The translations under genes and the position numbers were made by a program. Of a stretch of DNA of 64,000 bases, positions 45,962 to 55,464 are shown one piece after another. Source of the DNA: Actinomycetota bacterium (GTDB taxonomy: Bacteria; Actinomycetota; Geothermincolia; Geothermincolales; RBG-13-55-18). The stretch spans positions 140,330 to 204,329 of the forward strand of contig JASEFK010000005.1 of assembly GCA_030019255.1 (NCBI GenBank), in the 5' to 3' direction. The notes beneath the pieces are model-generated. The model was not told the DNA's origin. It did not search any database and saw only the letters and a list, made by a program, of their open reading frames with translations. Within the stretch, counting starts at the first letter, position 1, and every line of letters begins with the position of its first letter.

Positions 45962-46516
45962 CTACTCGCCCACGGACCCGGACGTCTCCACCGCCTCCTT
46001 GCGGCGCGGCGAGAGGAGCACGGCGTCCAGCACCGCGGCCAGGAGCATCCCGAAGAGGATGGAGAGGATGGTCCCGAAGAGGGTGGTCAAGGCCCTGGGT
46101 ATGGCCTCCACGGGTTTTTCCATCAACAGGTAGTCGAACCTGGAAACCGCTCCCAGGAACACTCCCCAGCCCACCAGGTACATGGGGAGCATCTCCCGCA
46201 TCTTGGGGATGGACAACAGGCCGGCGATGAGGATGAAAATGGCCCCGGCGATGGCCACCGAGAGCCCGTAATATAGCGGGAAGACCAGCATGTAGAGGAC
46301 GAAGCTCAGAAGCCCCGCCAGTACTCCCAGAACGGACCCCAGGGTCATCCAGGGTAAGGAGCTCATGAGGGCTGGCCCGTAGGCCATGCACACCCCGAAG
46401 GAAATTAAGGCCGCCCAGTAGGCCTTGGCTCCCAGCCAGTCGAAGAGCCAGATCCAGAAGAAGGCCACCACGGCCAGGACCACGGCCAGAATGGCGTTGC
46501 GCCTGATGTTTTCCAT
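45962..46516 (-). CDS. multispanning membrane protein (DUF1097-like)
   Basis: A 184-residue integral membrane protein with five or six hydrophobic segments and a polar C-terminus (SPRRKEAVETSGSVGE). The N-terminal half resembles DUF1097-type inner-membrane proteins (LFDWLGAKAYWAALISFGVC), but I am not certain of this. It is the first gene of a two-gene operon and the repeat-rich surface protein follows after 12 bases with an AGGAGG site. The tight linkage suggests that it helps export, anchor or partner that protein. Confidence 0.7.
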   Translation of the reverse strand: MENIRRNAILAVVLAVVAFFWIWLFDWLGAKAYWAALISFGVCMAYGPALMSSLPWMTLGSVLGVLAGLLSFVLYMLVFPLYYGLSVAIAGAIFILIAGLLSIPKMREMLPMYLVGWGVFLGAVSRFDYLLMEKPVEAIPRALTTLFGTILSILFGMLLAAVLDAVLLSPRRKEAVETSGSVGE

Positions 46517-46971
46517 ACCTACCCCCCCTCAGATACGCGCCAAACCGCCGACTTACCCTTAAAAAGGATTCCAGAAAGAATATGGTTACCAGCTGCGGTG
46601 GGAAGGAAGATCCTTGGGCCGCAGGTGGGGCATCACCTCCTTCATCCGAACCGCTCCCCGCTTTACACCATTATTAATCGAACTTTACATGTTAAGCAAC
46701 ACAAAAGGGCCGGAAATGTATCCTTTCCGTTACTTTGCCGGCTCTTCAAACAAAATTTTCCACCCCAGGGCCTCGTTCACCTTCATTCGGTTCGTCCTGG
46801 CTATCGTTCAACACGACTTTAATCGTCATCTTGCTGGGTTGCCTTGATATACGCTCCGTTCCCTTCGCGTGACTGCATTTCCCCCGACCCTGAGCCTTAC
46901 CAGGTCTTGACAGCCCGGTTTCCCATGTGACCCTGGTCCCGAAACTCCGATCTCCTTGAAGGCCCCCCGGT
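46517..46971. other. intergenic region, partly AT-rich
   Basis: 455 bp without a credible gene. Bases 46660-46770 are distinctly AT-richer than the surroundings, with no recognised promoter pair, and the region should contain the start signals of the minus-strand repeat-protein operon and the 3' end of the aldolase transcript. Confidence 0.4.
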
Positions 46972-47622
46972 TCAGGGATTCTTCCCCTTCATCATCCGCC
47001 GCAGGGCCAGGAGGTTGGCCAGAGGCTCGGCGGGGAGCTCCCTGGCCCCGCCCAGGAGCTGCGAGTGGAGGGTCACGGCGGCGCAGAACTCGAGGGTCTC
47101 CAGGCGGTGGTAGGCCTGTTCCACGTCGCTTCCCCAGCACAGCGCCCCGTGGTTCTCGAGCAGCACGGCGTCGTAGTCCTCCAGGTAGGGGACCACCGCC
47201 TCGGCCAGCTCCGGGCTTCCCGGGGGACGGAAGGGCACCAAGGGAACCTCGCCCAGGAAGATCACCGCCTCCGGGATGAGATGGAGATCCAGGGGCTTGC
47301 CGGCCACCGCGAAGGCCGTGGCCAAGGGAGGATGGGCGTGCACCACCCCCCCAATCTCCTCTCTTTCCCGGTACAGGCGGAGGTGCATGGGGGTCTCGGT
47401 GGTGGGATGCCCTTCGCCGCGGAGGACCTTCCCCTCCAGGTCCACGGCCAGGATCTGCTCCGGCCGCATGAAGCCCTTGCTCACCAGGGTGGGGGTGATG
47501 AGGACCGTCTCTCCGTCCAGGCGGGCGGATATATTCCCGGAATTGGCGGAGGCCATCCCCCTTTGCCAGACCCTGCGCCCTATCTCGCATATGAGCTCCC
47601 GCAGGTATGTTTCATCTCCCAT
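46972..47622 (-). CDS. class II aldolase/adducin-domain protein
   Basis: A 216-residue class II aldolase of the fuculose-1-phosphate aldolase type. SANSGNISAR is the phosphate-binding loop, E78 in TTETPMHLR the expected catalytic acid, HAHPP the zinc pair and ENHGALCWG the third zinc His. It cleaves a sugar phosphate to dihydroxyacetone phosphate (or acts on a related substrate); lactaldehyde and glycolaldehyde are possible products. ATG 47622 has GGAGG eight bases upstream, better than TTG 47628. It is single and not similar enough to the gene at 4350 to be a recent duplicate. Confidence 0.88.
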   Translation of the reverse strand: MGDETYLRELICEIGRRVWQRGMASANSGNISARLDGETVLITPTLVSKGFMRPEQILAVDLEGKVLRGEGHPTTETPMHLRLYREREEIGGVVHAHPPLATAFAVAGKPLDLHLIPEAVIFLGEVPLVPFRPPGSPELAEAVVPYLEDYDAVLLENHGALCWGSDVEQAYHRLETLEFCAAVTLHSQLLGGARELPAEPLANLLALRRMMKGKNP

Positions 47623-47639
47623 ATTCAATTCCTCCCTAT

Positions 47640-47729
47640 CCGTTTACCCCTCGCGTGCTGGGTTCATCGGGGAGCCTAGTCTCCGCGCTCGCCTCCACTG
47701 CCGTTTACCCTCGCGTGCCGGATTCATCG
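47640..47729. repeat. direct duplication, 60-bp offset
   Basis: Bases 47640-47669 recur at 47701-47729 with two mismatches and one missing base (CCGTTTACCC...TTCATCG). They lie just before the aldolase gene. Confidence 0.7.
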
Positions 47730-47906
47730 TCTCCCCGGGTGTGCGCCCGGCCTGACTTGTTCCTTTCCCCGGATCGGAGGTGACGGTTTCCCCCTTTCGG
47801 GCACTCTGAAGGTCTCCCTCGACCACCGGCATTCCCGGCTACGCTCTCGAGGAACCTTTTTATCCCTCCATACTTTTAGGCATAATTTCGCGAAAAGCTC
47901 TATCCC

Positions 47907-48050
47907 CAGGGTCTCGGAAGATCTTCTTCCCAGGCGTTGCCGCCTACGTTCCCGATGGGAAGCTCTTTCCTCCCTCCGTCTCCTTCAGCGTACTTCCGCG
48001 ACCAGGGCCGTACCAGGGCTTCAGAATATCTTCTTCTCCCACCAGCGTTC
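47907..48050. repeat. duplicated 3' end of the 161-residue gene, 107-bp offset
   Basis: A stretch of about 36 bases beginning CAGGG and containing ATCTTCTTC occurs at 47907-47942 and, spanning the stop codon of the minus-strand gene, at 48014-48051. The match is imperfect with a 2-base gap. The other DNA between 47730 and 48020 shows nothing I can name. Confidence 0.55.
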
Positions 48051-48506
48051 CCTCCCCCCATCCCGGTTCCGATAGGTGCGCACGTTTATCTTCTGCCTGG
48101 GGGCGGGAGTGGCGGGGGGTTCTTCCTCCAGTGGAGGGTCCTCCATTTCCCTGACCCTTTCCTCGTGGTGCAGGACCAGCGCGGCCACCACCTTGATGGG
48201 GGAGTCCTTCAGGCGCTCCAGCATCTCCTCCCATCCCTGCCGGGGGTTGCCCATGGCCTGGTAGACTTCCAGGAGGTGGTCGGCGAAGACGAAGGCCAGG
48301 GGCTTCAATTCCGTCTCGTAGAGCTCCCGGTCCTCTGGAGTGAACTCCTCGAAGGGCACGTCCATGAGGTTCAGGAGGTGCTGGGGAGCTTCCAGTCCCT
48401 TCTCCTCGAACTTGCGCTCCAGCTTTCTGGTGAAAAAGCTTCGAATGATTTTTCGCGGGGTTGCGGTCCTGGGGGAATGTTCCGAGACTCCTTCCACCTC
48501 TCTCAC
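48021..48506 (-). CDS. hypothetical protein, 161 residues
   Basis: A soluble, highly charged protein without motif I recognise. The central region (PQHLLNLMDVPFEEFTPEDR; LAFVFADHLLEVYQAMGNPR; EEMLERLKDSPIKVVAALVL) is helical and could form a small helical bundle; the C-terminus is Pro/Arg/Trp-rich. The start is uncertain: GTG 48506 or GTG 48497, with no good site before either. It is divergent from uppS. Composition and codon use look like a real gene. Confidence 0.65.
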   Translation of the reverse strand: MREVEGVSEHSPRTATPRKIIRSFFTRKLERKFEEKGLEAPQHLLNLMDVPFEEFTPEDRELYETELKPLAFVFADHLLEVYQAMGNPRQGWEEMLERLKDSPIKVVAALVLHHEERVREMEDPPLEEEPPATPAPRQKINVRTYRNRDGGRERWWEKKIF

Positions 48507-48585
48507 CTCGGTGCCTGTTCTTGCCTCCTACAGCGAAGCTCGCTCTTAATTATATCGGAAGGATGCACGTCACCTTGAACTAATC

Positions 48586-48591
48586 TATAAT
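48586..48591 (+). promoter_or_regulatory. -10 hexamer for uppS
   Basis: TATAAT 35 bases before the TTG start; no clear -35 at the right distance. Confidence 0.4.
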
Positions 48592-48626
48592 ACGCTTGCA
48601 CTGGGCTCGATCATGGGAGGGGCGGT

Positions 48627-49358
48627 TTGAAGGACATCCTGCCGGATCACATCGGCATCATCATGGACGGCAACGGGCGCTGGGCCAAGATGCGGGGCCT
48701 TCCCCGCATTGAGGGGCATCGGCAGGGCGAGGAATCCATTATGGAAGCGGTGAGGTTCTGCGCCGCTCGGGGCATAAAGGCACTTTCCCTGTTTGCCTTC
48801 TCCACCGAGAACTGGGAGCGCCCCCCGGAGGAGGTGCACTTCCTGGTGAACATGAGCCGGGAGGTCCTGCGCAAGAGGCTGGAGGAGTTCATGGAGCTGG
48901 GGGTGCGCCTGAGGCACCTGGGAAGGAGGGATCGCATACCGGATAAGATACTGGCCTGGTTCGACCTGGCGGCGGCGGCGACCGCCGAAAACCGTGGCTT
49001 GAACCTGAACATCAACTTCAATTACGGAGGCAGGAGGGAGATCCTGGACGCTTCCCTGCGGGCCGCGGAGGCGGTAAAGAGGGGGGATCTAGCTGCTGAG
49101 GGAATTGACGAGGAGGCCCTGAGGGAGTTCTTCTACGCCCCCGACCTTCCGGACATGGACCTGCTCATACGCACGGCGGGAGAGATGCGGATAAGCAACT
49201 TCATGCTCTGGCACCTGTCCAAGGCCGAGATAGTTGTGACTCCGGTACTGTGGCCGGACTTCGGAAGGAAGGACTTGGAAAACGCCCTGGAGGAATACCG
49301 GCGCCGGAAACTTACGGAAGAAGGCGACTTCGATTCCTCGGCCCGGGCTGGGCACTGA
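48627..49358 (+). CDS. uppS: isoprenyl transferase (undecaprenyl diphosphate synthase family)
   Basis: A 243-residue cis-prenyltransferase that extends farnesyl diphosphate with isopentenyl diphosphate to the C50-C55 carrier lipid for cell-wall synthesis. It shows all family motifs: IMDGNGRWA near residue 12, FAFSTENWERP, NFNYGGRREI and LIRTAGEMRISNFMLW. It should dimerise and act at the membrane. The start is TTG with a GGAGG site. The chain length made (short as in actinobacterial C50 enzymes, or C55) cannot be read here. Confidence 0.93.
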   Translation: MKDILPDHIGIIMDGNGRWAKMRGLPRIEGHRQGEESIMEAVRFCAARGIKALSLFAFSTENWERPPEEVHFLVNMSREVLRKRLEEFMELGVRLRHLGRRDRIPDKILAWFDLAAAATAENRGLNLNINFNYGGRREILDASLRAAEAVKRGDLAAEGIDEEALREFFYAPDLPDMDLLIRTAGEMRISNFMLWHLSKAEIVVTPVLWPDFGRKDLENALEEYRRRKLTEEGDFDSSARAGH

Positions 49359-49667
49359 ACCGTTGAACGCCTGGTCGGAAAAGTTTTCCCTTCGCGAGGA
49401 AATTTTCAATTCCTTGGGCCAAGTACCCCGAAATGCGGGTCTGTACGGATATTGCCAATATATTCCATACAATTTCCATGATGCGAATTTCGTTGAATAG
49501 TGGTACTTTTCGAGCATGCACCGCAGCGGTCCCACGGTTGATCCATGGTTTCACAGGGTTCAAGAAACCACCGGCAGCTGGCGAGAAATAGGTTTATCGA
49601 AGGGAAGGAAAATCCATCCCGGAGAAGAAAATTGGGAAGAGATTAATTCGTGGAAAGGAGTGAGGAG
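49359..49667. other. AT-rich leader region before the Lys/Ala microprotein
   Basis: 309 bp, clearly AT-richer than the neighbouring DNA, with no credible gene. TGGTTTC and GAAACCA (49546-49552, 49564-49570) form a 7-bp stem around an 11-base loop. The region probably carries the promoter and a long 5' leader for the microprotein gene; I cannot assign a hexamer pair. Confidence 0.4.
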
Positions 49668-49799
49668 ATGGCTACCAAACCAGCAAAGAAAGCCGCGGCC
49701 AAGAAGACGGCGGCCAAGAAGACCGCGGCCAAGAAGACCGCGGCCAAGAAGACCGCGGCCAAGAAGACCGCGGCCAAGAAGACCGCGGCGAAGAAGTAG
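49668..49799 (+). CDS. Lys/Ala-rich histone H1-like microprotein, 43 residues
   Basis: A 43-residue protein composed after MATKPAKKA of a repeated pentapeptide AAKKT, seven tandem AAKK units ending in KK, with no other domain. Such tails occur as the C-terminal part of HU/HupB in actinobacteria, in histone-H1-like Hc1/Hc2 proteins and in AlgP, where they coat DNA. Here the tail stands alone. The gene has a strong AAAGGAG site close before the ATG. The DNA is a 15-base tandem repeat that varies little, so copy number may change by slippage. A role in nucleoid compaction is inferred from composition only. Confidence 0.75.
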   Translation: MATKPAKKAAAKKTAAKKTAAKKTAAKKTAAKKTAAKKTAAKK

Positions 49800-49817
49800 C
49801 CGCAATCTTTTTTCTCG

Positions 49818-49843
49818 CGGGGCAGCTCCCCGGCCTGTCTTTT
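49818..49843 (+). terminator. possible terminator after the microprotein gene
   Basis: CGGGG and CCCCG pair around CAGCT, with TCTTTT a few bases later. A short stem, so only tentative. Confidence 0.4.
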
Positions 49844-49891
49844 ACCGGCAATCGCTGAGGGGACCGGGAAGGTAGCGGGGAGCTCGTCTTT

Positions 49892-49921
49892 TTGACCGCT
49901 TTAGCCCACAGTGTCTATACT
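49892..49921 (+). promoter_or_regulatory. promoter of the single-domain response regulator (leaderless)
   Basis: TTGACC, 18 bases, TATACT, then seven bases to ATG 49929. This is the best -35/-10 pair in the window and places the transcription start at the start codon. Confidence 0.6.
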
Positions 49922-49928
49922 CATAGAC

Positions 49929-50297
49929 ATGGGGAGCAAGACGGTTCTGGTGATCGAGGACGACCGCTCCATCGCCAGGCTTATCGAGATAGTGCTCAGC
50001 GGCAAAGGCTTCAACACCCACGTCTGTCTCGATGCCTCCAGCGCGCTGGAGATCTCCACCCGCGTCCGTCCCGACCTGGTAATCCTTGACATCCACATGC
50101 CGCGGCGGAGCGGCTTCAACGTCTTGAAACGCCTGCGGCAGGAGGATGCAACCCACGACACGCCGATAGTGGTCTTCTCCGTTCTCACTCGCAGGAAGAG
50201 CATCGAACAGTTGGCCAGGATGGGGGCCAGCGACTTCGTCTGCAAGAGCGAAGGCGTGGACGCCCTGGTGGACAAGGTCATGGCCATCCTGTCCTGA
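49929..50297 (+). CDS. single-domain response regulator (CheY-like)
   Basis: A 122-residue stand-alone receiver domain: IEDDRS acidic pocket, phospho-acceptor D54 in VILDIHMP, Ser/Thr switch at VFSVL and Lys in FVCKSEG. With no output domain it should act through protein-protein contacts or as a phosphate shuttle. No kinase is adjacent; the histidine kinases at 52.3-54.9 kb also lack a regulator next to them, so a partnership is possible but untested. An upstream in-frame GTG lies inside the promoter. Confidence 0.9.
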   Translation: MGSKTVLVIEDDRSIARLIEIVLSGKGFNTHVCLDASSALEISTRVRPDLVILDIHMPRRSGFNVLKRLRQEDATHDTPIVVFSVLTRRKSIEQLARMGASDFVCKSEGVDALVDKVMAILS

Positions 50298-50322
50298 AGA
50301 TGGTCGGAAGAAGGTGAGGGAA

Positions 50323-50922
50323 ATGGAGGTTCTCGAGGCCATAAGAAAGAGAAGAAGTATACGCAGGTTCGAGGACCGGCCGGTACCCGAGGAGCACGTC
50401 AGGGAGATACTGGAAGCGGCCAGGTTGGCCCCCTCGGCGAGTAACCTCCAGACCTGGAAGTTCAAGGTGGTTACCGATCCCGGGGTCCGCAAGTTACTGC
50501 GCGAGGCGGCCTTCGATCAGAAGTTCGTGGAGCGGGCCCCGGTGGTCATCGTAGCCTGCGCCGATCTCTCCGCTTTCGGCGAACGTTCCAAGAGGACGCT
50601 GGAGCTTCTGCGTTCGGGAGCGGTGAGGCCGAGCCTGGAGATGCTTCTGCGCTTCCTGCGCCGGGACAAGGATGCGGATGTGGAGGAGAGGAACCTCATC
50701 AGCGCCTGCATCAACGTGAGCATTGCCGTCCAGAACATGGTGCTGGCGGCGACCTCCCTCGGGCTGGGCACGTGCTGGGTGCGGGCCTTCGTTCCCGAGA
50801 GGGTGGCGGAGATACTTTCCCTTCCCCCCGAATGCCCGCCCCTCATCCTCCTGCCCCTGGGCTACCCGCGCGAGGACCCCGAGCCGCGCAGCCGCAAGTC
50901 CCTGGAGGAAATTCTCCTCTGA
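50323..50922 (+). CDS. nitroreductase family FMN oxidoreductase
   Basis: A 199-residue flavoprotein with the FMN phosphate motif RKRRSIRRFEDRPV, APSASNLQTWKF and AVQNMVLAATSLGLGTCWV. Family members reduce nitro groups, quinones, flavins or dehalogenate; the physiological substrate here is unknown. ATG 50323 is chosen over GTG 50314, since GGTGAGGG then serves as ribosome site. It follows the response regulator by 25 bases and is probably cotranscribed. Confidence 0.9.
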   Translation: MEVLEAIRKRRSIRRFEDRPVPEEHVREILEAARLAPSASNLQTWKFKVVTDPGVRKLLREAAFDQKFVERAPVVIVACADLSAFGERSKRTLELLRSGAVRPSLEMLLRFLRRDKDADVEERNLISACINVSIAVQNMVLAATSLGLGTCWVRAFVPERVAEILSLPPECPPLILLPLGYPREDPEPRSRKSLEEILL

Positions 50923-51001
50923 GCCGTGGGACGGAGGGGTTGTATCCCACACGTGTATGGCGCTGAGTTCCCTTGCGGAGGTTCTCCCCTGAGCTTTGGG
51001 T
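50899..51001. repeat. duplicated 3' end of the nitroreductase gene, 70-bp offset
   Basis: The last 20 coding bases plus stop and 10 following bases (50899-50931) are matched at 25 of 33 positions by 50969-51001 in the intergenic DNA, including a TGAGC-like stop context. Confidence 0.6.
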
Positions 51002-51013
51002 AGAGCGGGCGCC

Positions 51014-51970
51014 TTAATCCTCTGGCGTTGGGATGCCGACGTTTCCTTCCCGGCTGGCGAACCAGTCGGCCAGGCGGCAAAGGGTGCAAGGATCCTGGGT
51101 GGCGGGCTCGCCGCAGCGGGAACAGGGACCTGTGGGGGTGATGGAATCCGGATCCCGCGCGGGGAGGATCTCCCCAAGGGAAAGGGCGAGCTGCAGCTTG
51201 CTGGAAGGAATTACCTTCTCCATGTGCTCGAAGACCCCCTTGAGGGCATGGCCGTGGGGGCTCCAGGTGGGGCATTTCTCCTCGAAGACTGGAAGCCCGC
51301 GCAGCCGGCAGTAGACCAGGTTCAGCCTTTCCGGCATGTAGTACAGGGGCTTTATCTTGCGCATCAGCCCATTCTCCGGCGGGAGCACCGGCGGGGGAAG
51401 CAGGTATTTACGGGACAGGAGGTTCTTGAAGGCGAAGAGGAGGATATCCTCCAGGGTATGGGCGGTGGCCACCGCGTGTGCCCCCAGCCTGGCCGCCTCG
51501 CGGTTGAAGAGGGCTCGCTTGATGGCCCCGCACACGGCACAGGGATGCCATCCCTTGACGCGCTGCACCCGCAGCCCCATGTCCCCGATGCGGACCACCC
51601 GGAGTTCTACCTGCGCCAGGGCGCACTGCTCCTCCACCACTTTCAGGTTCCGCTCAGAAAAGTCTCCCATGTTGAGGTGGAAGTGGAGCGCCGCCAGGTC
51701 GAACCCCATGACCACCCCCAGGCGCTTGAGGGCGTAGAGCATGGCCACCGAGTCCTTCCCGCCCGAGAGGGCTACCGCCACTTTCTCTCCTTCCCGCACC
51801 ATGTCGTGCTTCTCCAGGGCACGCCTGATACGCCTCTCGAAGAAGCGCAGGTAGCACGGCGAACAGAGCTTGAGGTTGAACTCGGTGAGGCGCAACACGC
51901 GGGTCCGCGCACCGCATATGCGGCAGCGTCCCTCAACCTCCGGTACGGGAAGCTTTTCCCTGTACTCCAT
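51014..51970 (-). CDS. ttuA: TtuA/TtcA-type tRNA thiolation enzyme
   Basis: A 318-residue ATP-pyrophosphatase of the TtuA/Ncs6 group, which thiolates tRNA (U54 in TtuA). It has an N-terminal zinc ribbon C16, C19, C36, C39; the PP-loop SGGKDS at 69-74; C144, C147 (CAVCG) and C233, matching the three ligands of the [4Fe-4S] cluster in TtuA (C130, C133, C222); and a C-terminal zinc ribbon C283, C286, C295, C298. 2-Thioribothymidine at position 54 stabilises tRNA in thermophiles. It appears leaderless: TGT then TAAATT ends six bases before ATG. Confidence 0.82.
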   Translation of the reverse strand: MEYREKLPVPEVEGRCRICGARTRVLRLTEFNLKLCSPCYLRFFERRIRRALEKHDMVREGEKVAVALSGGKDSVAMLYALKRLGVVMGFDLAALHFHLNMGDFSERNLKVVEEQCALAQVELRVVRIGDMGLRVQRVKGWHPCAVCGAIKRALFNREAARLGAHAVATAHTLEDILLFAFKNLLSRKYLLPPPVLPPENGLMRKIKPLYYMPERLNLVYCRLRGLPVFEEKCPTWSPHGHALKGVFEHMEKVIPSSKLQLALSLGEILPARDPDSITPTGPCSRCGEPATQDPCTLCRLADWFASREGNVGIPTPED

Positions 51971-51976
51971 GGGAAC

Positions 51977-51985
51977 AATTTAACA
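51977..51985 (-). promoter_or_regulatory. extended -10 element of leaderless ttuA-like gene
   Basis: On the minus strand TGT is followed by TAAATT, then six bases and the ATG. Confidence 0.35.
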
Positions 51986-52128
51986 GAAGCGGGACGGTTG
52001 TTGAACTACGGGTAGAACAGCTCAGCGGCGACCGTCTTTCTCGTTACCTCCGCTTGAGCATGGACGGAACCGGGCGCTTTCCTTGACTCGTAGCGGTTGC
52101 GATCCGCCCCGCCCCGAGTTTCTTCGGA

Positions 52129-52221
52129 AGCGTTCGGCAGGAATAAGCGCGAGCGGTGAAACCCCATTCCCGCCCACGCGCTGGAGCGGGCGTGCAGGTA
52201 AGCGTCCGGCAGGAATAAGCG
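52129..52221. repeat. direct duplication, 72-bp offset
   Basis: Bases 52129-52149 recur at 52201-52221 with one mismatch (AGCGTYCGGCAGGAATAAGCG), in the 301-bp gap between the thiolase and kinase genes. The gap shows nothing else I can name. Confidence 0.75.
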
Positions 52222-52271
52222 ATGGGTGGTAAAAGGGAAAAGATCGAGCTACGCTTCCTTCGTGTATCGTT

Positions 52272-53546
52272 TCAAGTCCTTCCGCTTGCGGTTGGTTCGG
52301 AGACGGGGTTGGCGTCCCGTCCCCCCGCCCCGGGGACCAGGGGAAGGCGGGTGACCAGGGTCAGCCACCCACCCGAGGCCCTTATCACGCTGAAGACTCC
52401 TCCGTGGGCGGCGATAATGCGGCGGGCAATGGCCAAGTCCAGGTCGTCCTCGCTGGCATCCCACTGGGCCATGGGATGGAGCCCGGAGTCCTCTCCCAGA
52501 AAGGTTGCCTGCCGGTTCCGGACGTTGACCGTGTACACCAGCTCCTCCCCCTCTGCCTTCAGGGAAACGCGCACCTCCGAGCCGCTCCCGAAGCGGCGGG
52601 AGATGAAGTCGAACATGCCGTTTATCACCCGGCCCATCCTCTTCACGTCCACCATCGCCGCGGGAAGGTCGGGCGGAAAGCCGCGCATGACCTCCCGCGG
52701 GTCGCACACCGGCTCCAGGATGGGCAACCCGGCCTCGACCAGCTTTTCCAGGGGGTAGGGCTCGCGCTGCAGGACCGCCTTCCCCGATTCCAGGCGCGAA
52801 ACGTCCAGGAGGTCCTCCACCAGCCGGCCGAGATTCTCCGCCTCCCGGCGGATTATGGACACGTATTCCCTTTCCGTCTCCCTATCCAGCGGCTTGGAGA
52901 CCAGCATCTCGCTGAAGCCCTGCAAGGAGGTGAGGGGGGTGCGCATCTCGAAGCTCACCGCGGAGACGAAGCCCGAGGCCGCCCGGTTCATTTCCGCGAG
53001 CTTGCGCAGTTCCTCCATGGAACGGTACCTCTCCCGGTACTGCCGCCGGGCCTCCGCGCTCAGGCGGTCGAAGAGGAAGGAGACGAAGAACAGGAAGAAG
53101 ACCTGGGAGCAGATGAGCTGGGTCTCCCCGGTCGACGGGCGGTTGAAAGCCATAGTGGCTGCCAGGTGGGCGACCGCGGAGAAAGTCATCAGGGCGGCGG
53201 ACAGGCCCGGCGTGGAGAGCAACCCGCACCCGAAGGCGGTTATCAGGAGAAGGAGGGGAAAGAGGGGGCTTCGCGCTCCCCCGCTAAGGGAGATGGACCC
53301 CGCCACCAGGGCCAGGTCCACCACCAGGAGGAGGAAGATCAGGGGCACCAGGAAGCGGGAGAGGGCGCTTTCCCGGTAGGGCAGGATGAGGGTAACCGTG
53401 TTGACCAGCAGCACTCCCAGCAGGGGGAGAAGCGCCGAGAAGGGATTCATCTCCACCCCGTGGGGCAGGAAGAGAAGCGCGGCGACCACCGGGACGGTCA
53501 CCCAGATGAAGTTGCCCAGGGTCCGGGAAATGTTACCCCTGAACAT
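52272..53546 (-). CDS. degenerate membrane histidine kinase (pseudokinase)
   Basis: A 424-residue protein with a sensor of about six membrane segments (residues 10-160), a coiled linker, and a domain aligning with HisKA/HATPase_c but without catalytic residues. The phospho-acceptor His is Phe199 (VSFEMRTPLTSLQGF). The second N-box Asn is Asp313, the G1-box DxGxG is NRQAT (344-348), and each Gly of the G2 GxGLGL is acidic (EDDLDL, 366-371). The flanking RTPLTSLQGF and LAIARRIIAAHGG are well kept, so it is not simply decaying. It should be unable to bind ATP or accept phosphate and probably acts as a dimer partner of the intact kinase encoded 124 bases upstream on the same strand. Confidence 0.85.
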   Translation of the reverse strand: MFRGNISRTLGNFIWVTVPVVAALLFLPHGVEMNPFSALLPLLGVLLVNTVTLILPYRESALSRFLVPLIFLLLVVDLALVAGSISLSGGARSPLFPLLLLITAFGCGLLSTPGLSAALMTFSAVAHLAATMAFNRPSTGETQLICSQVFFLFFVSFLFDRLSAEARRQYRERYRSMEELRKLAEMNRAASGFVSAVSFEMRTPLTSLQGFSEMLVSKPLDRETEREYVSIIRREAENLGRLVEDLLDVSRLESGKAVLQREPYPLEKLVEAGLPILEPVCDPREVMRGFPPDLPAAMVDVKRMGRVINGMFDFISRRFGSGSEVRVSLKAEGEELVYTVNVRNRQATFLGEDSGLHPMAQWDASEDDLDLAIARRIIAAHGGVFSVIRASGGWLTLVTRLPLVPGAGGRDANPVSEPTASGRT

Positions 53547-53669
53547 CCAACCTCACTCCCCGGTTTCCGTGATCCTCCACGCCGGGGAAGCGATACCGCG
53601 TTCCCGCTCTCGCCACCATACCCTCGAGGTGGAGGAGGTTGCACTTCCGGAGATACGAAACCTCCCGCC

Positions 53670-54926
<1,257 letters not shown>

Positions 54927-55040
54927 GGCTCGCCCCGAAGGTCCATGCCGGGAGGACCCTTCCCAGCCATCCCTGTCAGATAAGCAATTCCCCGCCGGGA
55001 GCCGGCACATGGATACGGTTTCCCGGGAGAGATTTATCAC

Positions 55041-55464
55041 GCTTCCATCTCATTCTATCCCCCGTCCACCGTTTCCTGTCCCCGGCCGCCTTTTTCTGTC
55101 CGGGAGATCGCGGAAACACCATCTTTCGCGTGCGCTGCGTCCATCCGCCGGCCGATTCCCTCTCCATCCGGGACGCCACGTCCAGGCGAAGATCTTTCAG
55201 GTCCGTCATCATTAATGTCAACAAACATCATCACCATGATTCGACTCACGGGTCCACGGGGTTGACAGCTCCAACAATCCTGTTGCTGTGGATGGCACCA
55301 AACATCATCACGATGATTCGACTCCCCGTCCCGGCCGGTTGAGCTTCCTGGACCACGGAGGAGGAAGGGCCGTGTCCCGCTCGGGAAGGCGGGGAGGGCG
55401 GGAAGGCCACCCACGGAAAGAAGGGCGGGATCTCCCGCCCCCGGCTGCGGCGTGGTACCGAGGG
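55041..55464. repeat. intergenic region with near-identical direct repeat, 77-bp offset
   Basis: Bases 55222-55247 and 55299-55324 agree at 25 of 26 positions (CAAACATCATCA...GATTCGACTC). No gene is evident in this region. Confidence 0.7.

Noticed and set aside
49668-49799. The AAKKT stretch as a mere non-coding microsatellite
   Set aside because: It is in frame from a start codon with a strong ribosome site to a stop, with synonymous variation between units (ACG/ACC, GCC/GCG), so I kept it as a gene.
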